Origin: Actinokineospora xionganensis
Lineage (GTDB): Bacteria; Actinomycetota; Actinomycetes; Mycobacteriales; Pseudonocardiaceae
Direction: 5' to 3'
Length of the DNA: 64,000 nucleotides
Assembly: GCF_014323725.1 (NCBI RefSeq)
Contig: NZ_JABVED010000004.1
Coordinates: 186,001 to 250,000 of the forward strand
In this document: positions 16,590 to 25,507 of the stretch, piece by piece
Layout of the letters: each line of letters opens with the position of its first letter
Position numbering within the stretch: the stretch's first letter is position 1
Translations under genes and position numbers: made by a program
Notes under the pieces: generated by a model
What the model saw: only the letters and a program-made list of their open reading frames with translations
What the model was told of the DNA's origin: nothing
The model's database searches: none

Positions 16590-17957
16590 TCATCCCTCCG
16601 TGTCGATGAAGACGTTCTTGGTCTCGGTGAACGCCGCCAGGGCGTCCGGGCCGAGTTCCCGGCCGAGGCCGGACTGCTTGAAGCCGCCGAACGGTGTCCA
16701 ATACCGCACCGACGAATGCGAGTTGACCGACAGGTTCCCGGCCTCGACCGCCCGGGACACGCGCAGCGCACGGCCGACGTCGCGGGTCCAGATCGAGGCG
16801 GACAGGCCGTAGTCGGTGTCGTTGGCCATGGTGACCGCCTCGGCTTCGTCGGCGAACGGGAGCACCGCGACGATCGGCCCGAAGATCTCATCCGCGGCCA
16901 GCGGGTCGCGGACTCCCGACGGGGTGACCACGGTCGGCGGGAACCAGTAGCCCGGCCCGTCCGGAGCCGTCCCCTGGAAGGCGATCGGGGCGCCCTCCGG
17001 CAGGTACGAACGCACCTTCGCCCGGTGCCCGTGGGAGATCAGCGGACCCATCTCGGTCTTCTCATCGCCCGGGTCGCCGACCACGACGCCGCGTACGGCC
17101 GGTTCGAGCAGCTCCATGAACCGGTCGTAGACCGACTTCTGCACCAGGATGCGCGACCGGGCACAGCAGTCCTGGCCTGCGTTGTCGAACACCCCGTAGG
17201 GCGCCGCAGCGGCGGCCTTCTCCAGGTCGGCGTCGGCGAAGACGATGTTGGCGTTCTTCCCGCCCAGCTCCAGGGTCACCCGCTTCACCTGGTCGGCGCA
17301 ACCCGCCATGATCTGCTTGCCGACCTCTGTGGACCCGGTGAAGACCACCTTGCGCACCAACGGATGCGTGACGAACCGCTGCCCCACGACCGACCCCTTG
17401 CCCGGCAGCACCTGGAACACGTCCTGCGGGATACCCGCCTGATGCGCCAACTCCGCCAGCCGCAGCGCGGTGAGCGGAGTCAGCTCGGCGGGCTTGAGCA
17501 CGACGGTGTTGCCCGCCGCGAGCGCCGGTGCGAAACCCCACGACGCGATCGGCATCGGGAAGTTCCACGGCACGATCACCCCCACCACGCCCAACGGTTC
17601 GGCGAAGGTCAGGTCCACTCCCCCGGGCACCGGGATCTGCCTGCCGAACAGCCGCTCCGGGGCCGCCGCGTAGTAGTGCAGCACGTCGCGGACGTTGCCC
17701 GCCTCCCAGCGCGCGTTGCCGATGGTGTGACCGGCGTTGAGCACCTCAAGGCGGGCAAGGTTCTCCAGGTCGGCGTCGACCGCCTCGGCGAAGCGGCGCA
17801 GCAGTCGCGCCCGGTCCCCCGGCGCGACCGCCCGCCAGGCCGGGAACGCCTTGGCCGCGCGGGCGATCGCGGTGTCGGTCTCCTCGGCCGTGACCAGCCG
17901 GACCGAGTCCACGACCTGCTCGGTGGCCGGGTTGATCACGTCGAACTTGGCTGTCAT
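16590..17957 (-). CDS. NAD(P)-dependent aldehyde dehydrogenase
   Basis: A 455-residue aldehyde dehydrogenase. [20 protein letters not shown] and LKPAELTPL form the cofactor site, [11 protein letters not shown] the glycine motif, [11 protein letters not shown] the general-base glutamate, and [12 protein letters not shown] the catalytic cysteine. Its length is slightly below the family's usual 470-500. The ATG overlaps the stop of the hydrolase gene (ATGA), so it is coupled to it. By context it should oxidise a gamma-glutamyl aldehyde to the acid, as PuuC does in the putrescine pathway or its ethanolamine counterpart. Confidence 0.9.
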   Translation of the reverse strand: MTAKFDVINPATEQVVDSVRLVTAEETDTAIARAAKAFPAWRAVAPGDRARLLRRFAEAVDADLENLARLEVLNAGHTIGNARWEAGNVRDVLHYYAAAPERLFGRQIPVPGGVDLTFAEPLGVVGVIVPWNFPMPIASWGFAPALAAGNTVVLKPAELTPLTALRLAELAHQAGIPQDVFQVLPGKGSVVGQRFVTHPLVRKVVFTGSTEVGKQIMAGCADQVKRVTLELGGKNANIVFADADLEKAAAAAPYGVFDNAGQDCCARSRILVQKSVYDRFMELLEPAVRGVVVGDPGDEKTEMGPLISHGHRAKVRSYLPEGAPIAFQGTAPDGPGYWFPPTVVTPSGVRDPLAADEIFGPIVAVLPFADEAEAVTMANDTDYGLSASIWTRDVGRALRVSRAVEAGNLSVNSHSSVRYWTPFGGFKQSGLGRELGPDALAAFTETKNVFIDTEG

Positions 17958-18679
17958 GCCCTCTCCTCGCGGTAGCGGCGCGCGGCGGCGACCAGGGCCG
18001 CGAAGAGCCGCACATCATCGGACTGCTGCTCGGGGTGCCACTGCACGCCGAGGACGAACTGGTCGCCGAGTCGCTCGACGGCCTCGACCGTGCCGTCCGC
18101 CGCCCGGCCGACGGCACGCAGCTCCGGGCCGAGCGTGGCGACGGCCTGGTGGTGGTAGCAGTGCGCCGTCGCGCGGCCGCCGAGGATGTCGGCGGCCCGA
18201 CTGCCCTCGTCGAGCCGGACCTCGCTCTTGCCGAAGGTCGCGGTCGCGGGCTGGTGGTCGGCCGAGCCGGTCGCCTCCGGCAGGTGCTGGGTCAGGGTCC
18301 CGCCGAGGGCGACGGCGAGCACCTGCATTCCCCGGCAGACGCCGAAGACGGGCACTTTCTCGGTGAGCGCGGCATTGAGCAGGGCGAACTCGAAAGCGTC
18401 GCGGTCCGGCATGCTCACGGTGGTGCGGTGGGGCGACTCGCCGTAGCGCCCCGGGTCGACGTCGGACCCGCCGGTGAGGACGAGGCCATCGACGAGCCCG
18501 GCCAGCTCGGGCGCGCCACCGCCGATGGGCGGCAGCAGCACAGGCACACCGCCCGCGGCCACGACCGCGTTGACGTAGTCACCGTGCAGGATGGCGGCGT
18601 CGGTGTCCCACACACCGAACCGGGCCCGCTCCCGGTACGTGGTGAGCCCGATGACCGGCCTAGAGGCGCTCGAAGGCAC
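17954..18679 (-). CDS. Gamma-glutamyl hydrolase, class I glutamine amidotransferase (PuuD-like)
   Basis: A 241-residue class I GATase-like hydrolase. The nucleophile cysteine is in VFGVCRGMQVLAVALGG and the catalytic histidine and glutamate in GVQWHPEQ. The N-terminal PVIGLTTY and LVLTGGSDVDP are typical of PuuD-type gamma-glutamyl-gamma-aminobutyrate hydrolases. In the operon it would release glutamate from the oxidised gamma-glutamyl intermediate. The GTG at 18679 overlaps the end of the glnA-like gene by 20 bases, so translation is coupled. Confidence 0.9.
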   Translation of the reverse strand: MPSSASRPVIGLTTYRERARFGVWDTDAAILHGDYVNAVVAAGGVPVLLPPIGGGAPELAGLVDGLVLTGGSDVDPGRYGESPHRTTVSMPDRDAFEFALLNAALTEKVPVFGVCRGMQVLAVALGGTLTQHLPEATGSADHQPATATFGKSEVRLDEGSRAADILGGRATAHCYHHQAVATLGPELRAVGRAADGTVEAVERLGDQFVLGVQWHPEQQSDDVRLFAALVAAARRYREERA

Positions 18680-20030
18680 GGACCTTCTCCCAGTCGGTGA
18701 CGGCGGCGTCGTAGGCGGTCAGTTCCACCTTGGCCGCGTTGAGGTAGTGCTCGATCACGTCGTCGCCGAAGGCGAGCCGGGCGGCCTTGCTCCGCGCCAG
18801 CACTTCGGCGGCCTCCCGCAGCGTGGTGGGCACGGTGGCCCGGCCGGAGGTGTAGGCGTTGCCGGTCAGCGCGGGCTCCAGCGGCAGCTCGTTGTCGATG
18901 CCGTGCAGACCGGCCGCGATCATGGCCGCGACCGCGAGGTACGGGTTGACGTCGCCGCCCGGCACCCGGTTCTCCACCCGCAGCGACTCGCCGTGCCCGA
19001 CCACGCGCAGCGCGCAGGTGCGGTTGTCCACGCCCCAGGCGATCGCGGTGGGCGCGAAACTCCCCGGCACGTAACGTTTGTAGGAGTTGATGTTGGGCGC
19101 GTAGAAGTAGGTGAACTCGCGCAGGCAGGCCAGCTGACCCGCGAGGAAGTGCTCCATCAGCGAAGAGAATCCCGAGGCCGACTCCCCCGCCAGCACGGCG
19201 TCGCCGTCGGTCGCGCGCAGGCTCAGGTGGATGTGGCAGGAGTTGCCTTCGCGCTGGTCGTACTTGGCCATGAAGGTCAGGCTCTTGCCCTCCTGGGCGG
19301 CGATCTCCTTCGCGCCGGTCTTGTAGATGCTGTGGTTGTCGCAAGTGGACAGCGCATCGGTGTAGCGGAACGCGATCTCGTGCTGGCCGGGGGCGCATTC
19401 ACCTTTGGCCGACTCCACGTACATCCCGGCGCCGGTCATCTCGTTGCGGATGCGGCGCAGCAGCGGCTCGACGCGGCCGGTCCCGATCATCGAGTAGTCG
19501 ACGTTGTACTGGTTCGCGGGCGTCAGGTCGCGGTAGCCGCGCTGCCAGGCCTGCTCGTAGGTCTCGTCGAAGACGACGAACTCCAGTTCGGTGCCGACGT
19601 AGGCGCCCAGGCCGCGCTCGGCGAGCCGGTCGAGCTGACGGCGCAGCACCTGCCGGGGCGACGGTGCGACCTCGCCGCCGCCGACCCACTCGACGTCGGC
19701 GAGGACCAGCGCGGTGCCCTCCTGCCAGGGGACCAGGCGCAGCGTGTCCAGGTCGGGCCGCAGGACGCAGTCGCCGTATCCCCTTTCCCACGAGGAGATC
19801 TCGAAGCCGTCGACGGTGTTCATGTCGACGTCCACGGCCAGCAGGTAGTTGCAGGCCTCGGTGGCGTGCGGGACGACCTCGGCGAGGAAGTACTCGGCCC
19901 CGCACCGCTTTCCCTGCAGCCTGCCCTGCATGTCGGTGATCGCCACCAGCACGGTGTCGACCGTGCCCGCGTCGACCAGCGCCCGCAGCTCCGCCACGGT
20001 GAGCATGCCCTTGCGTCGCCCCATCGCCAT
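18660..20030 (-). CDS. Glutamine synthetase-like gamma-glutamylamine synthetase
   Basis: A 456-residue glutamine-synthetase-family enzyme. The conserved catalytic stretches are present: VGTELEFVVFD (metal ligands), GQHEIAFRY, HIHLSL, NSYKRYVPGSFAP and RVENRVPGGDVNPYLAVA. Such GlnA-like enzymes ligate glutamate to putrescine, spermidine, ethanolamine or monoamines rather than ammonia. Here the ethanolamine-type permease, the SDR and the absence of an amine oxidase point to gamma-glutamylethanolamide synthetase, like GlnA4 of Streptomyces. It is the first gene of the operon. A 24-bp element at 20047-20070 lies just upstream. The start at 20030 has GGAGGTGG nearby. Confidence 0.88.
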   Translation of the reverse strand: MAMGRRKGMLTVAELRALVDAGTVDTVLVAITDMQGRLQGKRCGAEYFLAEVVPHATEACNYLLAVDVDMNTVDGFEISSWERGYGDCVLRPDLDTLRLVPWQEGTALVLADVEWVGGGEVAPSPRQVLRRQLDRLAERGLGAYVGTELEFVVFDETYEQAWQRGYRDLTPANQYNVDYSMIGTGRVEPLLRRIRNEMTGAGMYVESAKGECAPGQHEIAFRYTDALSTCDNHSIYKTGAKEIAAQEGKSLTFMAKYDQREGNSCHIHLSLRATDGDAVLAGESASGFSSLMEHFLAGQLACLREFTYFYAPNINSYKRYVPGSFAPTAIAWGVDNRTCALRVVGHGESLRVENRVPGGDVNPYLAVAAMIAAGLHGIDNELPLEPALTGNAYTSGRATVPTTLREAAEVLARSKAARLAFGDDVIEHYLNAAKVELTAYDAAVTDWEKVRAFERL

Positions 20031-20046
20031 CCACCTCCCGCTCGTT

Positions 20047-20070
20047 CAATGGAGCATTTGTAGCCCATTA
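20047..20070. promoter_or_regulatory. 24-bp operator-like element, copy 2 (glnA-like promoter)
   Basis: CAATGG, a 12-base spacer, then CCATTA: the same geometry as the copy at 14981. It lies 16 bases upstream of the glnA-like start codon, a position suited to repression. It shares the divergent gap with copy 3. Confidence 0.65.
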
Positions 20071-20175
20071 AACCTGGGATGTCCACAGCCTGTTCCAGCC
20101 AAAGCGCGGTCCACAGCGCCAACCCCTGGTAACACTTGACAAGAACGGGCTAGCGGCGGAACCTCTACCCCACTT

Positions 20176-20199
20176 TAAAGGACCGCCCACGGCCCATTA
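20176..20199. promoter_or_regulatory. 24-bp operator-like element, copy 3 (permease promoter)
   Basis: TAAAGG, a 12-base spacer, then CCATTA. One base of the left arm differs from copy 1 at the centre of the half-site. The spacer length is kept exactly. It lies 18 bases upstream of the permease GTG, which has its own GGGAGG at 20208-20213. Confidence 0.6.
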
Positions 20200-20217
20200 A
20201 CCCATTCGGGAGGCACC

Positions 20218-21681
20218 GTGTCCGTGCAACGGAACCGCGAGCACGTCGAATACAGCGAGGTCGACGCGGACTATCTGCGGCAGCGGCAGCTCAAACGAGG
20301 CGCCGCGGGGTGGCTGCTGCTGGCCGGACTCGGGGTCTCCTACGTCATCTCCGGCGACTTCGCGGGATGGAACTTCGGCCTGTCCAAGGGCGGCTGGGGC
20401 GGGCTGCTCATCGCGACCGTGCTGATGGCGGTCATGTACGGCTGCATGGTGTTCGGGCTCGCGGAGATGTCGTCGGCCCTGCCCGTCGCGGGGGCGGGCT
20501 ACGGCTTCGCGCGACGCGCTCTCGGCCCGCTCGGCGGGTTCGCCACCGGCGTGGCCATCCTGATCGAGTACTCGATAGCCCCGGCCGCCATCGCGGTGTT
20601 CATCGGCGGCTACGTCGAGGCACTCGGGTTGTTCGGGCTGACGAACAGCTGGCCGGTGTACCTGGCCTGCTACCTGATCTTCATCGGCATCCACCTGCGC
20701 GGCGTCGGCGAGGCGCTGCGGGTGATGTTCGCGATCACCGCGGTCGCGGTCGTGGCGCTGGTGGCCTTCGTGGTCGGCATGGTGCCGAAGTTCGACGCGG
20801 GCAAGCTGCTCGACATCCCGGCGACCGACGCGTTCGGCGCCAGCGCGTTCCTGCCGTTCGGGATCACCGGTGTGCTCGCCGCGCTCGTCTACGGCATCTG
20901 GTTCTTCCTCGCCGTCGAAGGGGTGCCGCTCGCCGCCGAGGAGGCGCGCGACCCCAAGCGGGACATGCCGCGCGGCATCATCGCCGCGATGGGCGCGCTG
21001 ACCGTGTTCGCCGCGCTGATCCTGCTGGTCGCCCCCGGCGGCTCCGGCTCGGCCGCGATCGCCAACTCGAACAACCCGCTGGTGGACTCGGTGAAGCTCG
21101 CCTACGGCGGGCAGAACGCGCTGAGCCAGATCATCAACTACGTCGGCCTCGCCGGCCTGGTCGCCAGCTTCTTCTCCATCATCTACGCGTACTCACGGCA
21201 GCTGTTCGCGCTGTCCCGGGCGGGTTACGTGCCGCGCTGGCTGTCGAAGACCGGCTCGCGCAAGACCCCGGTCTTCGCCCTGGTCGTGCCCGGCACCATC
21301 GGCTTCGTCCTGGCGACGGTTCTGGCGGCGAAGGACGCGGCGGCCGCGGGCGCGCTGCTCATCAACATCGCGGTGTTCGGCGCCACGGTGTCGTATGTCC
21401 TTTTGAACCTGTCGCACATCGTGCTGCGCAGGCGCGAACCCGACTTGGAGCGCCCGTACCGCACCCCCGGCGGCGCGATCACGACCAGTGTCGCCTTGGT
21501 GCTCGCGGTGGCCGCCGTGGTCGCCACCTTCCTGGTCGACCTGGTCGCCGCCGCGATCACCGGCGGCATCTTCCTCGCCGCACTCGGCTACTTCTGGTTC
21601 TACAGCCGCCACCGCCTCGTGGCGAACGCGCCGGAGGAGGAGTTCGCCGCGATCAAACGCGCCGAAGCGGAACTGAGCTGA
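20218..21681 (+). CDS. APC-family permease, ethanolamine permease type
   Basis: A 487-residue amino acid/polyamine/organocation transporter with about twelve membrane segments. The first segments read VSYVISGDFAGWNFGLSKGG, a stretch I associate with ethanolamine permeases (Eat). It is divergent from the glnA-like catabolic operon and shares the regulatory region with it. The expected role is uptake of the amine used by that operon, probably ethanolamine released by the secreted phospholipase and phosphatase. The GTG start has GGGAGG five bases upstream. Other amine substrates cannot be excluded. Confidence 0.87.
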   Translation: MSVQRNREHVEYSEVDADYLRQRQLKRGAAGWLLLAGLGVSYVISGDFAGWNFGLSKGGWGGLLIATVLMAVMYGCMVFGLAEMSSALPVAGAGYGFARRALGPLGGFATGVAILIEYSIAPAAIAVFIGGYVEALGLFGLTNSWPVYLACYLIFIGIHLRGVGEALRVMFAITAVAVVALVAFVVGMVPKFDAGKLLDIPATDAFGASAFLPFGITGVLAALVYGIWFFLAVEGVPLAAEEARDPKRDMPRGIIAAMGALTVFAALILLVAPGGSGSAAIANSNNPLVDSVKLAYGGQNALSQIINYVGLAGLVASFFSIIYAYSRQLFALSRAGYVPRWLSKTGSRKTPVFALVVPGTIGFVLATVLAAKDAAAAGALLINIAVFGATVSYVLLNLSHIVLRRREPDLERPYRTPGGAITTSVALVLAVAAVVATFLVDLVAAAITGGIFLAALGYFWFYSRHRLVANAPEEEFAAIKRAEAELS

Positions 21682-21690
21682 TCAACAGCG

Positions 21691-22233
21691 TCAGCAGGCT
21701 GGAGGGAGCCAGGCCGGGTCGGTGACGACCTGGTCTGGCTCCACTGTCATGACGTTCGGGTCGTGCGGGGTTCCCACGCCGAAGCTGAATCCGACCAGGG
21801 CGCCGGCGCACGTGCGCACCGCGCTTGGTCCGCCGTCGGTCATCGTGCCGCGCCAGGCGAGCGGGTCGACACCGACGCGCCAGACCTTCCAGTACGGCCT
21901 GCCGTCGGAGTGCCCGGCGCACGGGTCGGACGTCGGCAGCCCCTCGATGCGGCAGACGTAGTCGCGGTCCTGGTACGCGCCGAACTGGTCCCCGGCGTGC
22001 ACGGGCACTCCCGCGCCTTCGAGTGCGGTCCGAGCGTCGCCGTGGTGGCCGTGGGCGCAGCGGACGACGACATCCGGGCGGCCCGCGGCGGTGAGGTCGA
22101 CCGCGACGGTGACGCCGTCGTTCCCGCCGCACGGTCCCGGTGTCCACACCGGACCCGCCGTGGCCGCCCGCGTTGTCGAGGCGACCGCGAACGCGGCGAG
22201 GACGAGGGCGACGAGACGACTCCGTGTGGGCAC
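21691..22233 (-). CDS. Secreted protein of unknown function (SCO2322-like)
   Basis: A 180-residue exported protein. The leader starts PTRSRLVALVLAAFAVAS, with likely cleavage after ATA. The mature part has six or more cysteines, including VCRIEGLPTSDPC and RTCAGALVGFSFGVG, and the aromatic YWKVWRVG. This pattern is seen in small actinobacterial secreted proteins around SCO2322. I chose the GTG at 22233 because it starts the signal peptide directly; the longer frame from 22302 adds an unlikely leader. It converges on the permease gene. No function is known to me. Confidence 0.7.
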   Translation of the reverse strand: MPTRSRLVALVLAAFAVASTTRAATAGPVWTPGPCGGNDGVTVAVDLTAAGRPDVVVRCAHGHHGDARTALEGAGVPVHAGDQFGAYQDRDYVCRIEGLPTSDPCAGHSDGRPYWKVWRVGVDPLAWRGTMTDGGPSAVRTCAGALVGFSFGVGTPHDPNVMTVEPDQVVTDPAWLPPAC

Positions 22234-22490
22234 GGTCCGAACGTATGGGCAATGCCTCCGTGGTGCAGGCCCAGCGGCGTGATCGACCGGAAAGTAGTCC
22301 AAATCACCCTGTATAGCGCCCCAAATTCGGTCTGTTTGCCGGATTCGACTACATATGACCGTTTCCAGGAACTTGCGAATGGGTTAATACAGGTCAAAGA
22401 TCAGGCTCATTCTCTTGTGCGTCATCCACCTGGGTGATCACTCCGGATGGGCGTATCGACGTCCGCCCGGGACCCGAAAGGTTCTGAGCC

Positions 22491-23231
22491 GTGGCACGTC
22501 GTGGCCTCATCGTTGTTCCTCTCGTGCTCGCCGTAGCAATGGTCACCGCCACCGGCGGGGCCGCGCAGTCGCGGGAGCCCGCGCAAAGCCCGATCGACGT
22601 CACCTTCGACGCGATCAGATTCGATCCCGCCCAGCCCAGGCTCTCGGTCTCATACTGGCGCACGGATGTGGAGCTGGAATACGTGCGCAAGGACCTGTCC
22701 AGCCCGACTGGATGCGTTACGCGCCAAGCGGAGGAAACCGAGGAGGCCGCGGTCGAGCCGGGGTCCGGGCACGTGACGCTGGCGGGCGTGCGCTACGACC
22801 TGGTGCAGTTCCACTTCCACACGCCCGCCGAGCACCGGGTCGGCGGGCGGGCGGACCCGCTGGAGATGCACCTGGTCCACCGCGCCGCCGACGGCGGACT
22901 CCTGGTGATCGGCGTGCCGCTGCGCCCGGGCACGAGGTCCACTGTGGACAGTGTACTCGCGAGGCTCGCACCGGAGTGCGGTGAACCGGTCGACGTGCCC
23001 GACATCGAGTTGGGGACCTTGCTGCCCGCCAACCGCCTCATGTTGAGCTACACCGGTTCCCTCACCACCGCCCCGTTCACCGAAGGGGTGCGATGGTTCC
23101 TGGCGACGGGCATGACCGTGTCGCAAGCGACCATCGACCGCTTCCAGCAGCTGTTCACCGGCGGCAACGCCCGGGCGGTCCAACCGCTGGGCGGCCGAAC
23201 CCTGGCGCTGACACCGCGGACCGGCGGCTAA
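22491..23231 (+). CDS. Exported alpha-type carbonic anhydrase
   Basis: A 246-residue alpha-class carbonic anhydrase with a signal peptide (GLIVVPLVLAVAMVTATGGA). Zinc ligands are in QFHFHTPAEH and EMHLVH. The N-terminal QSPIDV and the substrate-pocket LSYTGSLTTAPFTEGVRW are family hallmarks. It hydrates carbon dioxide outside the membrane. The length matches bacterial periplasmic or secreted members. It starts with GTG at 22491, about eleven bases after AAAGG. It has no operon partner. The 257-base gap to the divergent secreted-protein gene holds the promoters but no gene. Confidence 0.9.
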   Translation: MARRGLIVVPLVLAVAMVTATGGAAQSREPAQSPIDVTFDAIRFDPAQPRLSVSYWRTDVELEYVRKDLSSPTGCVTRQAEETEEAAVEPGSGHVTLAGVRYDLVQFHFHTPAEHRVGGRADPLEMHLVHRAADGGLLVIGVPLRPGTRSTVDSVLARLAPECGEPVDVPDIELGTLLPANRLMLSYTGSLTTAPFTEGVRWFLATGMTVSQATIDRFQQLFTGGNARAVQPLGGRTLALTPRTGG

Positions 23232-23267
23232 GCCGCGCCGCCGTAGATCGGGGCCGCCGGAAAGCCG

Positions 23268-23764
23268 GTGGGGGCCTATGGTCCGCGCAAGCTGTCCGCC
23301 GAACCGGGAGATTCAGGGACCTCAGTCGTCCGCCACATCACCTTGACTGCGCGCCTCCGCACGAGCCGTACGCGCCGGCCGAGTTCTGGGGCCAGGTTCT
23401 CGGCTACCCGGTCGACCCCGAGGACGCGTCCGGCGACGAGGTGGGCCTGGCGGTGCCTGCCGGTCAGCCGACACTGCTGTCCGTGCGGGTGCCGGAGACG
23501 AAGACGCTGAAGAACCGGGTCCACCTCGACCTGGAGCCCGACCAGCCGCGAGACCAGGAAGTCGAACGGATCGCCGCGCTGGGCGCCAGCGTCGTCGACG
23601 ACCGGCGCAAGCCGAACGGCCGGGGCTGGATGGTGTTCGCCGATCCGGCGGGCAACGAGTTCGGCGTCGAGGCGAGCGCGCGGTGCTGCAACGCGAGTAC
23701 CGCGAGACGCGGGCGAACGGCTGACCTGGCCGTTCGGCCGACGCGGTCCGGGTCCAGCCGATAG
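23268..23764 (+). pseudogene. VOC/glyoxalase-like protein with 1-nt frameshift
   Basis: The beginning (VVRHITL) is in one frame and the continuation (DCAPPHEPYAPAEFWGQVLG, then GYPVDP, HLDLEPDQ and FADPAGNEFGVEA) in another. The join lies in CCTTGACTGC (23341-23350), where one G is missing relative to an intact LDCA reading. The family is the vicinal oxygen chelate superfamily, with single-domain proteins of about 130 residues. There is no good start codon near VVRHITL, and the C-terminal tail runs on past the usual end. It is a decayed gene, or a single-base sequencing error. Confidence 0.65.
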
Positions 23765-23869
23765 GCTCACCCCCGCGTCGATGCCGCTATGTCGGTCGCT
23801 GGGGATGACACACGTGTGGCCCGCAATGCTGGGATGTCTCCGCGTCCGCTCACCTGATTGGAGCTGTTC

Positions 23870-24580
23870 GTGGGGTTTCCTCGATCCGTGCTGACCCTGG
23901 CCGCGATCGCCGCGACCGTGCTGGCGGCGGGCTGCCAGAGCGATGCCGGGGCAGGCGCCCCGGGGGCCACTTCGGAACGGCCCGCCGAGCAGTCCACTGA
24001 GAAGCCCGCCGACCAGAACGCGGACATCGAGGTCGTCGAGACGGGTGCGGCCACCGGCCGGATGTTCGCCGTCGTGCGCAACAACGAGTCCCGTGTCGTC
24101 GTGGCCAGGATGAAGTTCCACCCAGTGGACTCGGCGGGCGCCCCGGTGGAAGCGATCGGGGACTCCGCGACCGTGGTGCTGCCCCCGTCGAGCACGATGC
24201 CGGTCGCCATGGACGTCGGCAAGAAGCTGCCCGCCAAGGTCACCGTCGACCTCAAGCCGATCGACGTCAAGGTGACGCCCGCCGGAGACGGCGGTTTCAC
24301 GGACAAGAAGGCGACGCTCAGCGGGGACGGCACCCGGACCCCGTGGCAGGTGAAGACCTCGTTCACGAACGGCTACGCCGAGGCCATCGACAAAAACATC
24401 GCGGTGCTGATCTGCCGGGACGCCGCGAGCAAGGTGGTCGCGGCGGTGACCTGGGGCTTCTCCGCGGGCCCTGGTGAGACGGTCACCAAGGACCACGACT
24501 TCCAGCACGGCTTCTCCGAAATCGAGGGGACGCCCACGAAGTGCGAGGTGTTCCCCCGGCTCGCCGCCGACTTCGAGTAG
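23870..24580 (+). CDS. Putative lipoprotein of unknown function
   Basis: A 236-residue lipoprotein. It has a hydrophobic leader with lipobox LAAGC near residue 20, a Ser/Pro/Glu-rich linker (about 22-50), then a beta-rich domain with no motif I recognise (FAVVRNNESRVVVARMKF, LICRDAASKVVAAVTW). I chose the GTG at 23870 because GGAG lies about seven bases upstream and it puts the lipobox at a normal distance; the TTG at 23858 would overlap the ribosome site. The gene stands alone between broken genes. Confidence 0.7.
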   Translation: MGFPRSVLTLAAIAATVLAAGCQSDAGAGAPGATSERPAEQSTEKPADQNADIEVVETGAATGRMFAVVRNNESRVVVARMKFHPVDSAGAPVEAIGDSATVVLPPSSTMPVAMDVGKKLPAKVTVDLKPIDVKVTPAGDGGFTDKKATLSGDGTRTPWQVKTSFTNGYAEAIDKNIAVLICRDAASKVVAAVTWGFSAGPGETVTKDHDFQHGFSEIEGTPTKCEVFPRLAADFE

Positions 24581-24584
24581 CCCC

Positions 24585-24960
24585 TCAGGCTGACGGCCGG
24601 GGTGTGTCGAGCGCGTCGCCGTGCCGGTGCACGACCTTCCACTCGCCGTCTTCGCGACGGCAGACCTGGGTGGCGCGGGGCGTGTACTTGACCGGTTCGC
24701 CGTTGGTGAGGCACTCGACGTGCTCGTACCCGGCGACGTGGGCCACGTCGGCGTCAAGCAGCTCGAACTCGTAGGAGAGGCAGTCCGACAAGCGTTCGGC
24801 GAGCCAGTCGACTGTGGCGTCCACCTCCGCGCGACCGATGGCGACCCGCGCGGCCCCGAGGATGCTGACCGGCTCCCGGCGCGACAAAGATCTCGGGCCG
24901 GGGTTCGGCGTCGCCGTTGTGGATGGCGTGCTCAGGCGTCGCCGTTCGGCAGCTCCATGG
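24585..24960 (-). pseudogene. SnoaL/NTF2-like protein, frameshifted
   Basis: The C-terminal two thirds are intact: REPVSILGAARVAIGRAEVD, then TVDWLAERLSDCLSYEFELL, GYEHVECLTNGEPV and REDGEWKVVHRHGDAL, a SnoaL-like pattern of about 120 residues. The N-terminal part HAIHNGDAEPRPEIFVA is in a different frame; the slip is around 24881-24890. No start codon remains in front of it. The decayed 5' end overlaps the stop of the neighbouring broken VOC gene. Confidence 0.6.
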
Positions 24961-25136
24961 GCACGGTATAGAACCGGATTTCGTGTCCGTCCGGGTCGTG
25001 CGCGCCCAGAAGGACCCCGCCGACCGGGGTGCTGTGCACGCCATCGTGCGTCTCCCCCATCGCCGTCGGATGGGCCGCGAGCGCATCGATGGCGTCCTTG
25101 CCGGGGACACCGATCGCGAAGCAGTCGAACGCAGGA
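24932..25136 (-). pseudogene. VOC-family remnant (C-terminal half)
   Basis: An open stretch reads FDCFAIGVPGKDAIDALAAH, then PTAMGETHDGVHSTPVGG and VLLGAHDPDGHEIRFYTVPM, ending PNGDA. This is the C-terminal half of a small VOC protein, ending in the usual metal-ligand glutamate (HEIRFY). No in-frame start exists. A short LAGLRLRGAI in another frame upstream suggests one more frameshift. The N-terminal half is missing. Confidence 0.55.
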
Positions 25137-25260
25137 GGATCGCGCCCCGCAGCCGCAGCCCGGCGAGCGCGTTCGCGGACGCCACCGTCCCGGCGTTCCG
25201 GCCAGGTGCGGCGGGCACGCGGTCATGGGTCTGGGCGGCACCTCGCATGAAACTCATGAC

Positions 25261-25385
25261 GACAGGCCGGCATCCGCACACCAGGAGGGGAGGCCTTCTG
25301 CCTGGTCGAGGCCCCGGACGCCGAATCCGCGGTCCGCGTGCACCGCGAGGCCCACGGCCTGGTGGCCGACCATATCCACGAGTGA
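25261..25385 (+). pseudogene. DUF4242-like remnant
   Basis: The sequence GEAFCLVEAPDAESAVRVHR followed by EAHGLVADHIHE and a stop matches the conserved end of small DUF4242 (SCO4226-like) proteins. Upstream in frame are stop codons, and no N-terminal half is visible. It is a short leftover in a region of decayed genes. Confidence 0.5.
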
Positions 25386-25507
25386 CCGAGGGCAGCTGAA
25401 CGCCACCCCGCAGGCCGCGCCCGGCGACCGGCGGGTGTGGCCTCGGCGCGGGCCACCAGGGCATGTCCTAGCCTCAAGCACGCTGACCACCGATCCTGGG
25501 AGCCCGA

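Noticed and set aside
20618-21612. Minus-strand frames opposite the permease
   Set aside because: Antisense frames of membrane-protein coding sequence without ribosome sites or motifs.
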